Assembly (NCBI GenBank): GCA_964385645.1
Contig: CAYLPT010000017.1
Coordinates: forward strand, 1 to 15,530
DNA from: CAYLPT01 sp964385645
GTDB taxonomy: Bacteria > Armatimonadota > Hebobacteria > Hebobacterales > Hebobacteraceae
Reading direction: 5' to 3'
DNA: 15,530 nt
Below are positions 7,712 through 13,272 of the stretch, in pieces; positions within the stretch are counted from its first letter, which is position 1, and each line of letters begins with the position of its first letter. The notes under the pieces are model-generated. The model was given only the letters and a program-made list of their open reading frames with translations, did not search any database and was not told where the DNA came from. Made by a program: the position numbers and the translations under genes.

Positions 7712-8880
7712 GCGCCCCCGGCCCGCGAGCCCGGGGCGGCGCGCTGGGGGCCGGGGCGCTTGCTCTCCTGCTCGGGTGGATGGCGCTGGGCTGTTCCGGC
7801 GCGCTAGTGCTCGCCGCAGGACTGCCCTGGGCGGCGGCGCTTAGGCGAGGTGTCGTGTGCGTGCTCGCGATCCCCGGACTGCTGGCCCTCGTGATCGGCG
7901 GGCTGAGCCTCGCGAAGCGGGCGCGGAGAGGGCTGCCGTCCGCGGCCGTGAAGGCGCTGTGGGGCCTCGTGAACGCTGCGCAGTTCCTGGTCCCCTGGCT
8001 CGGCTGGTCGGCCCTGCTGGGCGCGCTCGGGCTCGACGCCGGGGCCGCCCTGAGGGGCGCCGCGAGTGTCACCGCGTTCAGCTACCTGACCGGCGCGCTG
8101 CTCGTGGCCTGCTTCCGGCCCCGCGGGGCGGCCGACGTCACCCGCGCGGAGGTGGCGGTGCGCGGGCTGCCGCCTGAGTTCGACGGCTACCAGATCCTGC
8201 ATCTCTCAGACGCGCACGCCGGGCCGTTCCTGTCGCCGCGCGCCCTGCGGGCCCGCCTCAGCCCGGCCCGCGGGATCGAGTGCGACCTCGTCGCGTTCAC
8301 CGGCGATCTCGCCAGCTCCGGGTGGGCCGTCGCCGGCGCGGCGGCCGCCTGCTGTGGCGAGGTGGCGGCGCGCGACGGCGCGGCGGCCGTCCTGGGCAAC
8401 CACGACAACTGGCTTGGCCCCGCGCGCGTGAGGGCTGCGCTGGAGGCCGAGGGCGCTCGGGTGCTTGTCAACTCGCACATGACCATCCATCGCGGCCGCG
8501 CGCGCATCCATGTCGCCGGGGTTGACGATGCCTCCTACACCCGCCGAGACGACCTCGGGGCGGCATTCGCCGGCATCCCCGAGGGCGAGGTGGTGGTCCT
8601 CCTCAGCCACGCCCCCGACATCATCCGCGAGCGGGGGGTCACGCGGGCCGCGCTCGTGCTGGCGGGGCACACCCACGGCGGCCAGGTCGTGCTGCCCGGG
8701 GTGGGGCCGCTATATGTTCCTTCGCGCGTGGGGCGGCGCTATGCACAGGGCATGCATTGGATCGGGGATGGGTGGCTGGTGGTGACGCGGGGTGTAGGCG
8801 AGGTGTCGGTGCCGGTGCGCATCAACTGCCCGCCGGAGCTTGTGCTGGTGACGCTGCGCGCTGAAGAGCGGTCAGTTTGA
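7708..8880 (+). CDS. Membrane-anchored calcineurin-like metallophosphoesterase (YkuE/YaeI-like)
   Basis: The N-terminal 135 residues hold about four hydrophobic segments (near 12-38, 48-68, 84-108 and 118-136), so the enzyme is membrane-bound. The catalytic domain follows, about 150-390, with all five two-metal phosphoesterase blocks: SDAH (Asp168, His170), FTGDLASSG (Asp200), GNHDN (Asn231, His232), LLSHAPD (His301) and AGHTHGGQV (His321, His323). Related B. subtilis YkuE and E. coli YaeI/LpxH-like proteins hydrolyse phosphodiester or pyrophosphate bonds of lipids; the substrate here is unknown. The GTG at 7708 overlaps the preceding stop (GTGA). No terminator is evident after the stop; instead the tRNA-Ser promoter begins overlapping the gene end. 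Confidence 0.88.
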   Translation: MSAPGPRARGGALGAGALALLLGWMALGCSGALVLAAGLPWAAALRRGVVCVLAIPGLLALVIGGLSLAKRARRGLPSAAVKALWGLVNAAQFLVPWLGWSALLGALGLDAGAALRGAASVTAFSYLTGALLVACFRPRGAADVTRAEVAVRGLPPEFDGYQILHLSDAHAGPFLSPRALRARLSPARGIECDLVAFTGDLASSGWAVAGAAAACCGEVAARDGAAAVLGNHDNWLGPARVRAALEAEGARVLVNSHMTIHRGRARIHVAGVDDASYTRRDDLGAAFAGIPEGEVVVLLSHAPDIIRERGVTRAALVLAGHTHGGQVVLPGVGPLYVPSRVGRRYAQGMHWIGDGWLVVTRGVGEVSVPVRINCPPELVLVTLRAEERSV

Positions 8881-8905
8881 CAACCGGCCGGGCCGGCTCT
8901 ATACT
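8877..8905 (+). promoter_or_regulatory. Consensus promoter for tRNA-Ser
   Basis: TTGACA at 8877-8882 and TATACT at 8900-8905 are separated by 17 bp. The -35 box includes the stop codon of the metallophosphoesterase gene. The expected start at about 8911-8913 is essentially the first base of the mature tRNA, implying little or no 5' leader. Confidence 0.75.
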
Positions 8906-8912
8906 AACAAGC

Positions 8913-9003
8913 GGAGAGATGGCCGAGTTGGTCGAAGGCGCACGACTCGAAATCGTGTAGTCCGCCTGAGGCGGACTCGTGGGTTCGAATCCCACTCTCT
9001 CCG
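8913..9003 (+). tRNA. tRNA-Ser, anticodon CGA; probable integration target
   Basis: This is a class II tRNA with a long variable arm. The acceptor arms GGAGAGA (8913-8919) and TCTCTCC (8996-9002) pair fully and the discriminator is G9003. The anticodon stem is CACGA/TCGTG with loop CTCGAAA (anticodon CGA, 8948-8950). The variable arm is TCCGCC/GGCGGA around TGAG, and the T-arm is GTGGG/CCCAC around TTCGAAT. CCA is not encoded (CCG follows), unlike the tRNA-Arg in this window. It reads UCG codons. An integrase gene lies 130 bp downstream, so the 3' half is the likely attachment core. No second copy of the 3' half was seen within the window. Confidence 0.95.
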
Positions 9004-9044
9004 CCGGCCACACAGGCGCTGAGACCCCTTCTGCGCCAAGTCGG

Positions 9045-9077
9045 GCGCATGATGCGCGGTCATGTATCACAACCGCG
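9045..9077. promoter_or_regulatory. Dyad-rich segment between tRNA-Ser and integrase (possible Int/Xis arm sites)
   Basis: GCGCAT-G-ATGCGC at 9045-9057 is a perfect palindrome around one base. Overlapping it, CGCGGT at 9055-9060 pairs with ACCGCG at 9072-9077. The position between the putative attachment core and int fits binding sites for recombination proteins, but that role is inferred from position alone. Confidence 0.35.
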
Positions 9078-9095
9078 ACCCCATTGCGACACATG

Positions 9096-9134
9096 ATTCG
9101 TCAGCCTGAACACCGAGGAAAGGGGCTGACGAAT
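9096..9134. promoter_or_regulatory. 11-bp perfect inverted repeat spanning the int ribosome-binding site and start codon
   Basis: ATTCGTCAGCC at 9096-9106 is exactly complementary to GGCTGACGAAT at 9124-9134, with a 17-nt loop. The loop carries the only purine-rich ribosome site (gaggaaagg), and the right arm includes the first two bases of the int ATG. In RNA it would be a hairpin able to mask the start codon. In DNA it would be an operator-like dyad. Confidence 0.6.
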
Positions 9135-10101
9135 GAAGGCGAGGGCAAGGCTCAAGGTGTTGGAAAAGCCGATTCCACGCGAGGGACTGGGGCCGGCAAT
9201 CGAGGACTTCCTGAGAAGGGCCGAGGCGAAGGGCCTTTCCCCCAGGACTCTGGACTTCTACCGCTTCCGACTCAAGGCCTTCACCAATTGGCTGGAGGCG
9301 CAGGGTTTCCAGGGCGGGCCGGAGGACCTGACTCCTGCGCTGCTGCGAGACTTCCTCTCCCACGAACGAGAGCGCACCTCGCCGGCGAACGCGCGCCACG
9401 GCTGGAGCGCGCTCTCGGCCCTGTGCGCGTTCTTGCTGGCCGAGGGAGCAATCGCCGAGAACCCGATGGAGAAGGTGGAGCGGCCGCGAGTTCCGCAGAA
9501 GCTAGTGAAGCCTCTCACGGAAGAGGAAGTCGCGCGCCTGCTCGCCCAGGGAAGCCCCCGCACCTTCGCCGGGGCGCGGCTGCGGGCGATAGTGATGGTG
9601 CTGGTGGACTGCGGCCTGCGGGCCAGCGAGCTGTGCGGGCTGAATCACGACGAGGTGGACTGGGTGGAGGGAACCCTCAAGGTCATGGGCAAGGGAGGCA
9701 AGGAGCGAATTGTTCCCTTCGGCGAAGCCACCCGGCAGGCGCTGTTCGCCTACATGGCGCGGCGGGGCGATGTTCGGGAGCGCGCCCTCTTCCTGACGGC
9801 CTACCGGGAGAGACTGACCCGGTATGAACTGCATCACATCCTCAGTGACGCAGGCGAGAAGGCCGGGGTGGCGGGCGTCTATGCTCACCGACTGCGCCAC
9901 ACGGCCGCGCTCATGTACCTGCGCAATGGCGGTGACGCATTGAGCCTCCAGCGGCTCCTTGGCCACTCCTCGCTCGACATGGTGCGCCGGTACGTGAACC
10001 TGGCCGACGGCGACCTGGTGGTGAAGCACCGGCAGGCCAGCCCGGGCGACCGGTTCGCCGACTGCGTGAAGCCCACCACCGGAAGGAGGCGGCTCAAGTG
10101 A
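9133..10101 (+). CDS. int: Tyrosine recombinase / phage-type integrase
   Basis: The 322-residue protein has a SAM-like N-terminal core-binding domain (about 20-110, AIEDFLRRAEAKGLSPRTL) and a C-terminal catalytic domain (about 125-300). The catalytic set is complete: Arg163 in GLRASEL, Lys187 in MGKGGKER, His252 and Arg255 in HRLRHTAA, His278 in LLGHSS, and the nucleophile Tyr287 in RRYVNL. The architecture is XerC/D-like, without a long arm-binding N-terminal domain. The basic tail after 310 is unusual. Its position directly after tRNA-Ser suggests that it inserts the downstream element into that gene. A chromosomal Xer is possible in principle but unlikely next to the excisionase and replication genes. 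The start ATG is embedded in a hairpin. Confidence 0.93.
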   Translation: MKARARLKVLEKPIPREGLGPAIEDFLRRAEAKGLSPRTLDFYRFRLKAFTNWLEAQGFQGGPEDLTPALLRDFLSHERERTSPANARHGWSALSALCAFLLAEGAIAENPMEKVERPRVPQKLVKPLTEEEVARLLAQGSPRTFAGARLRAIVMVLVDCGLRASELCGLNHDEVDWVEGTLKVMGKGGKERIVPFGEATRQALFAYMARRGDVRERALFLTAYRERLTRYELHHILSDAGEKAGVAGVYAHRLRHTAALMYLRNGGDALSLQRLLGHSSLDMVRRYVNLADGDLVVKHRQASPGDRFADCVKPTTGRRRLK

Positions 10102-10116
10102 CTGACCGGCGGCCGG

Positions 10117-10132
10117 GTTCGCCCGGGCGAAC
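10117..10132. repeat. 16-bp perfect palindrome after int
   Basis: GTTCGCCCGGGCGAAC is a perfect 16-bp dyad lying 15 bp after the int stop codon. There is no T-run after it, so it is not a canonical terminator. It may be a protein-binding site or a transcript-end hairpin. Confidence 0.5.
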
Positions 10133-10206
10133 AGGCGGCTCACCTGGCGGGCGGCCCGGCCGTCGGCTCCAGAGAATGAACGCGCAGGATGGGCTGGGAG
10201 CGATAG

Positions 10207-10404
10207 ATGGCACGCGTTCCGAAGTGGCTCAACGGCGAGGCCAAGAACTATGCCGACGCAGAGTTCTGCAAGCGAGTGCTATCCGACAACGCGCGCACTG
10301 CCTGCGGGATGAGAACCGTCGCCGAAGAGGAGGCGTGGGCCAGGGATTATCTCCGGCGGGTCGGCAAGCTGCATTTGCTTGAGCCGAAAACGACAGGGGA
10401 TTGA
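10207..10404 (+). CDS. Small protein of unknown function
   Basis: This 65-residue product is rich in charged residues and aromatic/alanine helix formers (MARVPKWLNGEAKNYADAEF...). It contains two cysteines, at 21 and 33, and no recognised domain. The amino-acid composition looks protein-like, with E, K, Y, W and N in balance. The overlapping frame starting at 10098 has an Arg/Gly-rich translation typical of a shadow frame. The ATG has GGGAG purines at 10196-10200, 6 nt upstream. It lies between int and a bidirectional terminator, on the same strand as int. No function is proposed. Confidence 0.5.
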   Translation: MARVPKWLNGEAKNYADAEFCKRVLSDNARTACGMRTVAEEEAWARDYLRRVGKLHLLEPKTTGD

Positions 10405-10521
10405 CACCCGGCCCGGCCGCCCTCTTCACAGAATGGGCGCGTAGGAGGCCCTCAGAGCTTCTCTTGCCCGGGGCCGCAGGCGACTGGGAGACGCAAAAAG
10501 CCAGGAATTCCCTGGCTTTTT
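10401..10521 (+). ncRNA. Possible small RNA: -35-like box followed by an intrinsic terminator
   Basis: TTGACA at 10401-10406 overlaps the stop codon of the small gene, and an intrinsic terminator ends at 10521 with no protein-coding frame between. A -10 at the proper distance (about 10424-10430, CTTCAC) is poor, so a promoter is uncertain. If active it would make an RNA of roughly 85 nt. The alternative is that this is simply the 3' untranslated region of the int transcript. Confidence 0.2.
10495..10521. terminator. Bidirectional intrinsic terminator
   Basis: AAAAAGCCAGG at 10495-10505 is perfectly complementary to CCTGGCTTTTT at 10511-10521, with a 5-nt loop (aattc). The GC part of the stem is followed by a T-run on both strands. 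It can therefore end the rightward int transcript and the leftward transcript of the gene at 10608-11654. Confidence 0.85.
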
Positions 10522-10553
10522 CGCTTTGGGGCCGAAAACGGCTTGCGAGGTTG

Positions 10554-10593
10554 CCCTGAGAGGGGCGCTTCGGGAGAGGGATGGGGTGAGGGG
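10554..10593. repeat. Purine-rich intergenic repeat-like segment
   Basis: The segment is built from GAGAGGGGCG, GGGAGAGGG and GGGGTGAGGG blocks. Read on the minus strand it resembles the CCCTCACCCC...CCCTCTCCC intergenic repeats I recall from many GC-rich bacterial genomes. Only one copy is in the window, so repeat status rests on resemblance. Confidence 0.3.
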
Positions 10594-10607
10594 GCGGGAG
10601 GTTGAGC

Positions 10608-11654
10608 CTACTTGGGGTGATTCGCGCGCCAACGACGGGCGCGGGCCGCGTTAGCATCTTTGCGGCAGCCCTCGCTGCAATATCGCTCCCGACCGTGCTT
10701 AGGCTTGAACGGGTGGCCGCAGCTTGAGCATCGTACAGCCTCCCCCTTCCTCGCGGGAACCGGCCAAGGGCCGAAGGCCGCTGAGAGGGCAAGGTAATCG
10801 AGAAGCTCTCCGACCGCCCAGACTGGAATACGCTCTTGCGCTGTCTTCTTCCGGCGGTGCCAGTCTGCGCCGCAGACGAAGCGCAAAGAGGCCAAACGGT
10901 TGGCCAGAAAGAGCTGACAGCCGGGCCACTCGGGGTGCTCATGCAGGGCCGTGAGCATGAGGGCCGCCCACACGTAGAAGGCGACCGGAGGCGGCACAGT
11001 TTCACTCCTGCCAAGTGTCCTGAACCTCTCGTACACGCCTACCGCCCATCGTCGCCAGGCCTGCGGCCACAAGAAGCGCTCATTGCCAAGAAGCGGCAAC
11101 GGGGAGCCCTCTGGGAACATGCTTCCACTCGCCACATATCCGCCATATTCGGTGTCGGCGCTCCACCTGCCGAAGTCGCGAATGAGGTCACCATACCGCG
11201 TGACGAACTTAGCAACCGCCTTCGTCACGTCAGGTTGATTGGCCACCGAGAGACAGAAGTCGGCCAGTTCACATGAGACCGTAGACTTGCCGCGCTGCGG
11301 GCGCTTCACTGCTTGATACTCCTGCGCGGCCCATCTCAGACGCTGCTTGCCACCGGCTGCCTCCACCACGCGGCGCAAGGCCGATAGCGCGCCGCGCGCC
11401 CGGCGCTCGACTGCGTAGAGAGTAAGTGTCCCTACCGGGTCTGCGTTGGGACGCCGTGGCTTCCTCGCTTCCTTCTGTATGTCGTCTTCCGTAAATGAGG
11501 TTGCGATGTTGGGAAGCGTGACTACCAGCCCTGCGGGCGGTCTAGGCATGGGTCGCTCTCCCCAGTCCCTGAAGTGTCGGTCATGGTACTGCTTCGCGGT
11601 TGTCACCTCGACACTTCCCTTTGTGCTCCAGAACCCCGGCTGGACCTCACTCAT
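10608..11654 (-). CDS. Unknown protein with C-terminal CX2C-X13-CX3C zinc finger; lone minus-strand gene of the element
   Basis: This 348-residue protein is not recognised as a whole. The body is helical-looking and Trp/Arg rich, with a segment resembling a buried helix (VAFYVWAALMLTAL), but no convincing membrane segment. The last 40 residues form a compact basic zinc finger: Cys309, Cys312, Cys326 and Cys330 (CSSCGHPF...YCSEGC) followed by an Arg/Ala-rich tail. This is similar in layout to CGNR-like fingers in DNA-binding proteins. The ATG at 11654 is preferred because GGAGG sits 6 nt upstream; the in-frame GTG at 11666 precedes that site. It is transcribed away from the early operon, in the position usually held by a phage or island repressor, from a promoter at 11712-11741. 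It ends at a bidirectional terminator. A regulatory or cargo (defence) role is an inference. Confidence 0.75.
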   Translation of the reverse strand: MSEVQPGFWSTKGSVEVTTAKQYHDRHFRDWGERPMPRPPAGLVVTLPNIATSFTEDDIQKEARKPRRPNADPVGTLTLYAVERRARGALSALRRVVEAAGGKQRLRWAAQEYQAVKRPQRGKSTVSCELADFCLSVANQPDVTKAVAKFVTRYGDLIRDFGRWSADTEYGGYVASGSMFPEGSPLPLLGNERFLWPQAWRRWAVGVYERFRTLGRSETVPPPVAFYVWAALMLTALHEHPEWPGCQLFLANRLASLRFVCGADWHRRKKTAQERIPVWAVGELLDYLALSAAFGPWPVPARKGEAVRCSSCGHPFKPKHGRERYCSEGCRKDANAARARRWRANHPK

Positions 11655-11667
11655 TCTCGCCTCCACG

Positions 11668-11693
11668 CGTAACGGTAAAAACGTAACGATAAA
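11668..11693. repeat. Two direct repeats at 14-bp spacing in the divergent control region
   Basis: CGTAACGGTAAAAA at 11668-11681 is followed at once by CGTAACGATAAA at 11682-11693. The pair is AT-rich for this window and lies in the leader of the minus-strand gene, just upstream of its start. Such abutting repeats suggest binding of a protein dimer or an excisionase. Confidence 0.5.
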
Positions 11694-11711
11694 CGCCTGT
11701 AGTTTGATTGC

Positions 11712-11741
11712 ATTCTACCCCCAGAGATGGCATGTTGTCAA
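11712..11741 (-). promoter_or_regulatory. Minus-strand promoter for the zinc-finger gene
   Basis: Reading the minus strand, TTGACA (11741-11736) and TAGAAT (11717-11712) are separated by 18 bp. Transcription would start near 11705 and give a leader of about 50 nt. The -35 box lies inside the 11725-11750 dyad, so a protein bound there should repress it. Confidence 0.65.
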
Positions 11742-11750
11742 GTGCCATCT
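11725..11750. promoter_or_regulatory. Operator-like inverted repeat over the minus-strand -35 box
   Basis: AGATGGCA at 11725-11732 is the perfect complement of TGCCATCT at 11743-11750, with a 10-bp centre that contains the -35 box of the minus-strand promoter. It lies 25 bp before the start of the excisionase-type gene. No clear rightward promoter was found, although the rightward operon must start nearby. Confidence 0.5.
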
Positions 11751-11774
11751 GATGCAAGGATAGGAGGTCCCGCA

Positions 11775-11981
11775 ATGGAGAGTCTGACGGTTTCGGTTCG
11801 CGAGGGCGCTCGAATCCTCGGCGTCGGTGAGAGCGCGATGTACGAGGCCGTGCGGCGGGGAGCGGTGCGCGTGCTCAGGATTGGGAGACGGTTGCGCGTT
11901 CCTCGGGTTGAGCTGGAGGAACTGGCCCGTAATCCCGAGCGGTTCGCCACGCCGCAGCGCCGCGGGAGGGTCGAAGGGTGA
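11775..11981 (+). CDS. Excisionase/AlpA-type winged-helix DNA-binding protein
   Basis: The 68-residue product is a small MerR-like HTH of the type found in excisionases and AlpA regulators. LTVSVREGARILGVGESAMYEAVRRGAVRVLRIGRRLRVPRVELEEL contains the helix-turn-helix (about 7-28) and the wing with the typical RIGRRLRVPR strand. Such proteins bend attachment-site DNA to favour excision or activate element genes. The ATG at 11775 has AGGAGG at a good distance (ataggaggtcccgca). An upstream in-frame GTG/ATG-type start near 11727 has no site and runs through the operator. It is the first gene of the rightward run, and its stop overlaps the next start. Confidence 0.82.
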   Translation: MESLTVSVREGARILGVGESAMYEAVRRGAVRVLRIGRRLRVPRVELEELARNPERFATPQRRGRVEG

Positions 11982-12457
11982 GCACGCGAACAGAAGCGCC
12001 CCGCTGCCATGCTTTCCAGGGCCCGGCCGCGGGGCGACAGGTGCAAGGCTTTGGGCCTCGCAGCTCATTCTACCCGCAGCGGCGGGAGAGAACAAGCGGC
12101 GAGCTGGTTTTCGCCCGCACCGCGAAGGGTTGGCTTCCGGTGGGCCACATCGTCGAGCGCGACGGGGTGCGCCTCTTCCGCAAGCAGGTGGACTCTCGCC
12201 GTCACCGCCTGCACTCACCGCCTGCCTACGCCTTGGAGGAAGGCACCCTCGCCGAACTGGCCGCGGCGCGGGTGCAGGTTATCGAGGTGCGGGAAATGGA
12301 CACTGGGCGCGTGCTGCGCGCCCCTCTCCGGGCTTTCGCCGAGCAGGGCCTGCCGGTTCGGCGCGGCGGCTTCGAGGCGCAGGTGGCGCTGCCATTGGCG
12401 CGCTGGCAGGTTGACGACCCCAGGCAGGGCGTCCTCTTCGGCGAGGTTGGGGCATGA
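11978..12457 (+). CDS. Unknown protein, 159 residues
   Basis: No family is recognised. The first 35 residues are basic and probably disordered. From about 40 on there are alternating hydrophobic strands (GELVFARTAKGWLPVGHIVERDGVRLFRKQVDS; VQVIEVREMDTGRVLRAPL), suggesting a compact beta-rich domain. A C-terminal strand pattern ends FEAQVALPLARWQV. No metal or catalytic motif is seen. The GTG start overlaps the HTH stop (GTGA), and its own stop overlaps the next start (ATGA), so it is translated as part of the operon between the excisionase-type regulator and the initiator-like gene. A regulatory or DNA-maintenance role is only suggested by position. Confidence 0.72.
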   Translation: MSTRTEAPRCHAFQGPAAGRQVQGFGPRSSFYPQRRERTSGELVFARTAKGWLPVGHIVERDGVRLFRKQVDSRRHRLHSPPAYALEEGTLAELAAARVQVIEVREMDTGRVLRAPLRAFAEQGLPVRRGGFEAQVALPLARWQVDDPRQGVLFGEVGA

Positions 12458-13272
12458 CAATGGCGCAGGAAGACGCGCCCGTCACCGCGCCGGAGAAGGA
12501 GGCTCACCCTGGTGCGTGGGCCAAAGTCCCCGCTTGGGTGCTCGGCCTCGGCCTGTCCTCGCTGGAGCTGCGCGTGCTGATTGCCCTGCTCGCCTTCGCC
12601 GACCCGCGCCGGCCCAGCAAGCCGGTGTGGCCGGGCGGGCGCACAATTGCGCGAACGATAGGCCTGGCCGATAACCTTGACAGCGCCCGGTGCGTCTACC
12701 GGGCGCTGCGGAGGTTGGAGGCTCGCGGACTGTTGGAGAACCAGACGGTGCGCGGTTGCGGCCTCACCGTCTCGCTTCGGCCAGTACTTGACCCGCAGGG
12801 GGATGTGTACGCTTCATACACAGGGGATGTGTACGGTTCATGCACACCGATGTGTACGGTTCGTGCACATCCACAGAACAGACCAAGAACCAACCATGCT
12901 AAAACAGACCAGACGCCTTCGGCGTCCTCTGCGCCTTCGGCGCGGTCTCGTAAAAAGCAACACCTGAACGGCCCGAACGGCCACGGCCTGAACCTCCGCG
13001 AGCGCGGCCTGCGCCACCGCGACGCCGACCGGGAAGTGATGCTCTACGCCTGGCGGAACGCCCGCGCCGGCGGCGTCTCGTGGGAGGGGTTCCGACTGGC
13101 CGTCGAGTCTCGCCCCGACCTCTCGGCGGTGGACGTGAACTCGGCCGCCTGCGGGTGGGCGGAACGATGCAGTGGAGCAAAAAACCCCGATGCCAGCTTC
13201 CTCGCCTGGCTCAAGCGAGAAAGGGGGTTCGGGCGGACCTGGGGAGGCGAAGATGCAGATGATGTGGAGTAG
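12454..13272 (+). CDS. Replication initiator-like winged-helix protein with internal iterons (lambda O-like layout)
   Basis: The 272-residue product has three parts. Residues 25-108 form a winged-helix domain: KVPAWVLGLGLSSLELRVLIALL, then PGGRTIARTIG, then CVYRALRRLEARGLLENQTV. This resembles the helix_turn_helix_36 / phage O N-terminal family that opens replication proteins. Residues 117-170 are low-complexity linker encoded by the iterons and hairpins described separately. Residues 178-265 form a helical C-terminal domain (REVMLYAWRNARAGGVSWEGFRLAVE...) that in analogous proteins would contact a helicase or loader. ATG 12454 overlaps the previous stop; ATG 12460 is an alternative. Known lambda O carries its own origin in the middle of the gene, and the same layout is seen here. 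A transcription regulator is the main alternative. Confidence 0.72.
   Translation: MTMAQEDAPVTAPEKEAHPGAWAKVPAWVLGLGLSSLELRVLIALLAFADPRRPSKPVWPGGRTIARTIGLADNLDSARCVYRALRRLEARGLLENQTVRGCGLTVSLRPVLDPQGDVYASYTGDVYGSCTPMCTVRAHPQNRPRTNHAKTDQTPSASSAPSARSRKKQHLNGPNGHGLNLRERGLRHRDADREVMLYAWRNARAGGVSWEGFRLAVESRPDLSAVDVNSAACGWAERCSGAKNPDASFLAWLKRERGFGRTWGGEDADDVE
12802..12869. repeat. Three 21-bp iterons inside the initiator-like gene
   Basis: Copies at 12802-12822, 12826-12846 and 12849-12869 follow the pattern GATGTGTACG + STTCRTRCACA. Each is an imperfect dyad (TGTGTA...TACACA is perfect in copy 1). Spacings are 24 and 23 bp, close to two helical turns, so bound proteins would lie on roughly one face. 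The 23-bp step shifts the reading frame, so the conservation is of DNA and not of protein. Confidence 0.8.
12870..12948. other. Candidate replication origin: AT-richer stretch and foldable junction
   Basis: Just after the iterons, 12870-12910 has 19 G/C of 41 bases, clearly lower than its surroundings, and could be an unwinding element. It leads into two hairpins, GACGCC-ttc-GGCGTC (12912-12926) and GCGCC-ttc-GGCGC (12931-12943), enclosed by AGACC (12906-12910) pairing with GGTCT (12944-12948). Together they form a three-way junction. Origin function is inferred from the layout. Confidence 0.5.

Noticed and set aside
8979..9827. 282-codon frame starting inside tRNA-Ser and overlapping int
   Set aside because: Out of frame with a complete tyrosine recombinase and composed of Arg/Gly/Ala-rich sequence.
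10098..10382. 94-codon frame overlapping the int stop, in another frame from the 65-residue gene
   Set aside because: Arg/Gly-rich shadow-like translation; the 10207 frame has better composition and a ribosome site.
12009..12674. 221-codon plus-strand frame across two genes of the operon
   Set aside because: Out of frame with overlapping genes joined by ATGA/GTGA junctions; low-complexity translation.
12802..12869. CRISPR-like array
   Set aside because: The three repeats nearly abut (2-3 bp between copies), with no spacer-sized gaps and no cas genes; iterons explain them better.
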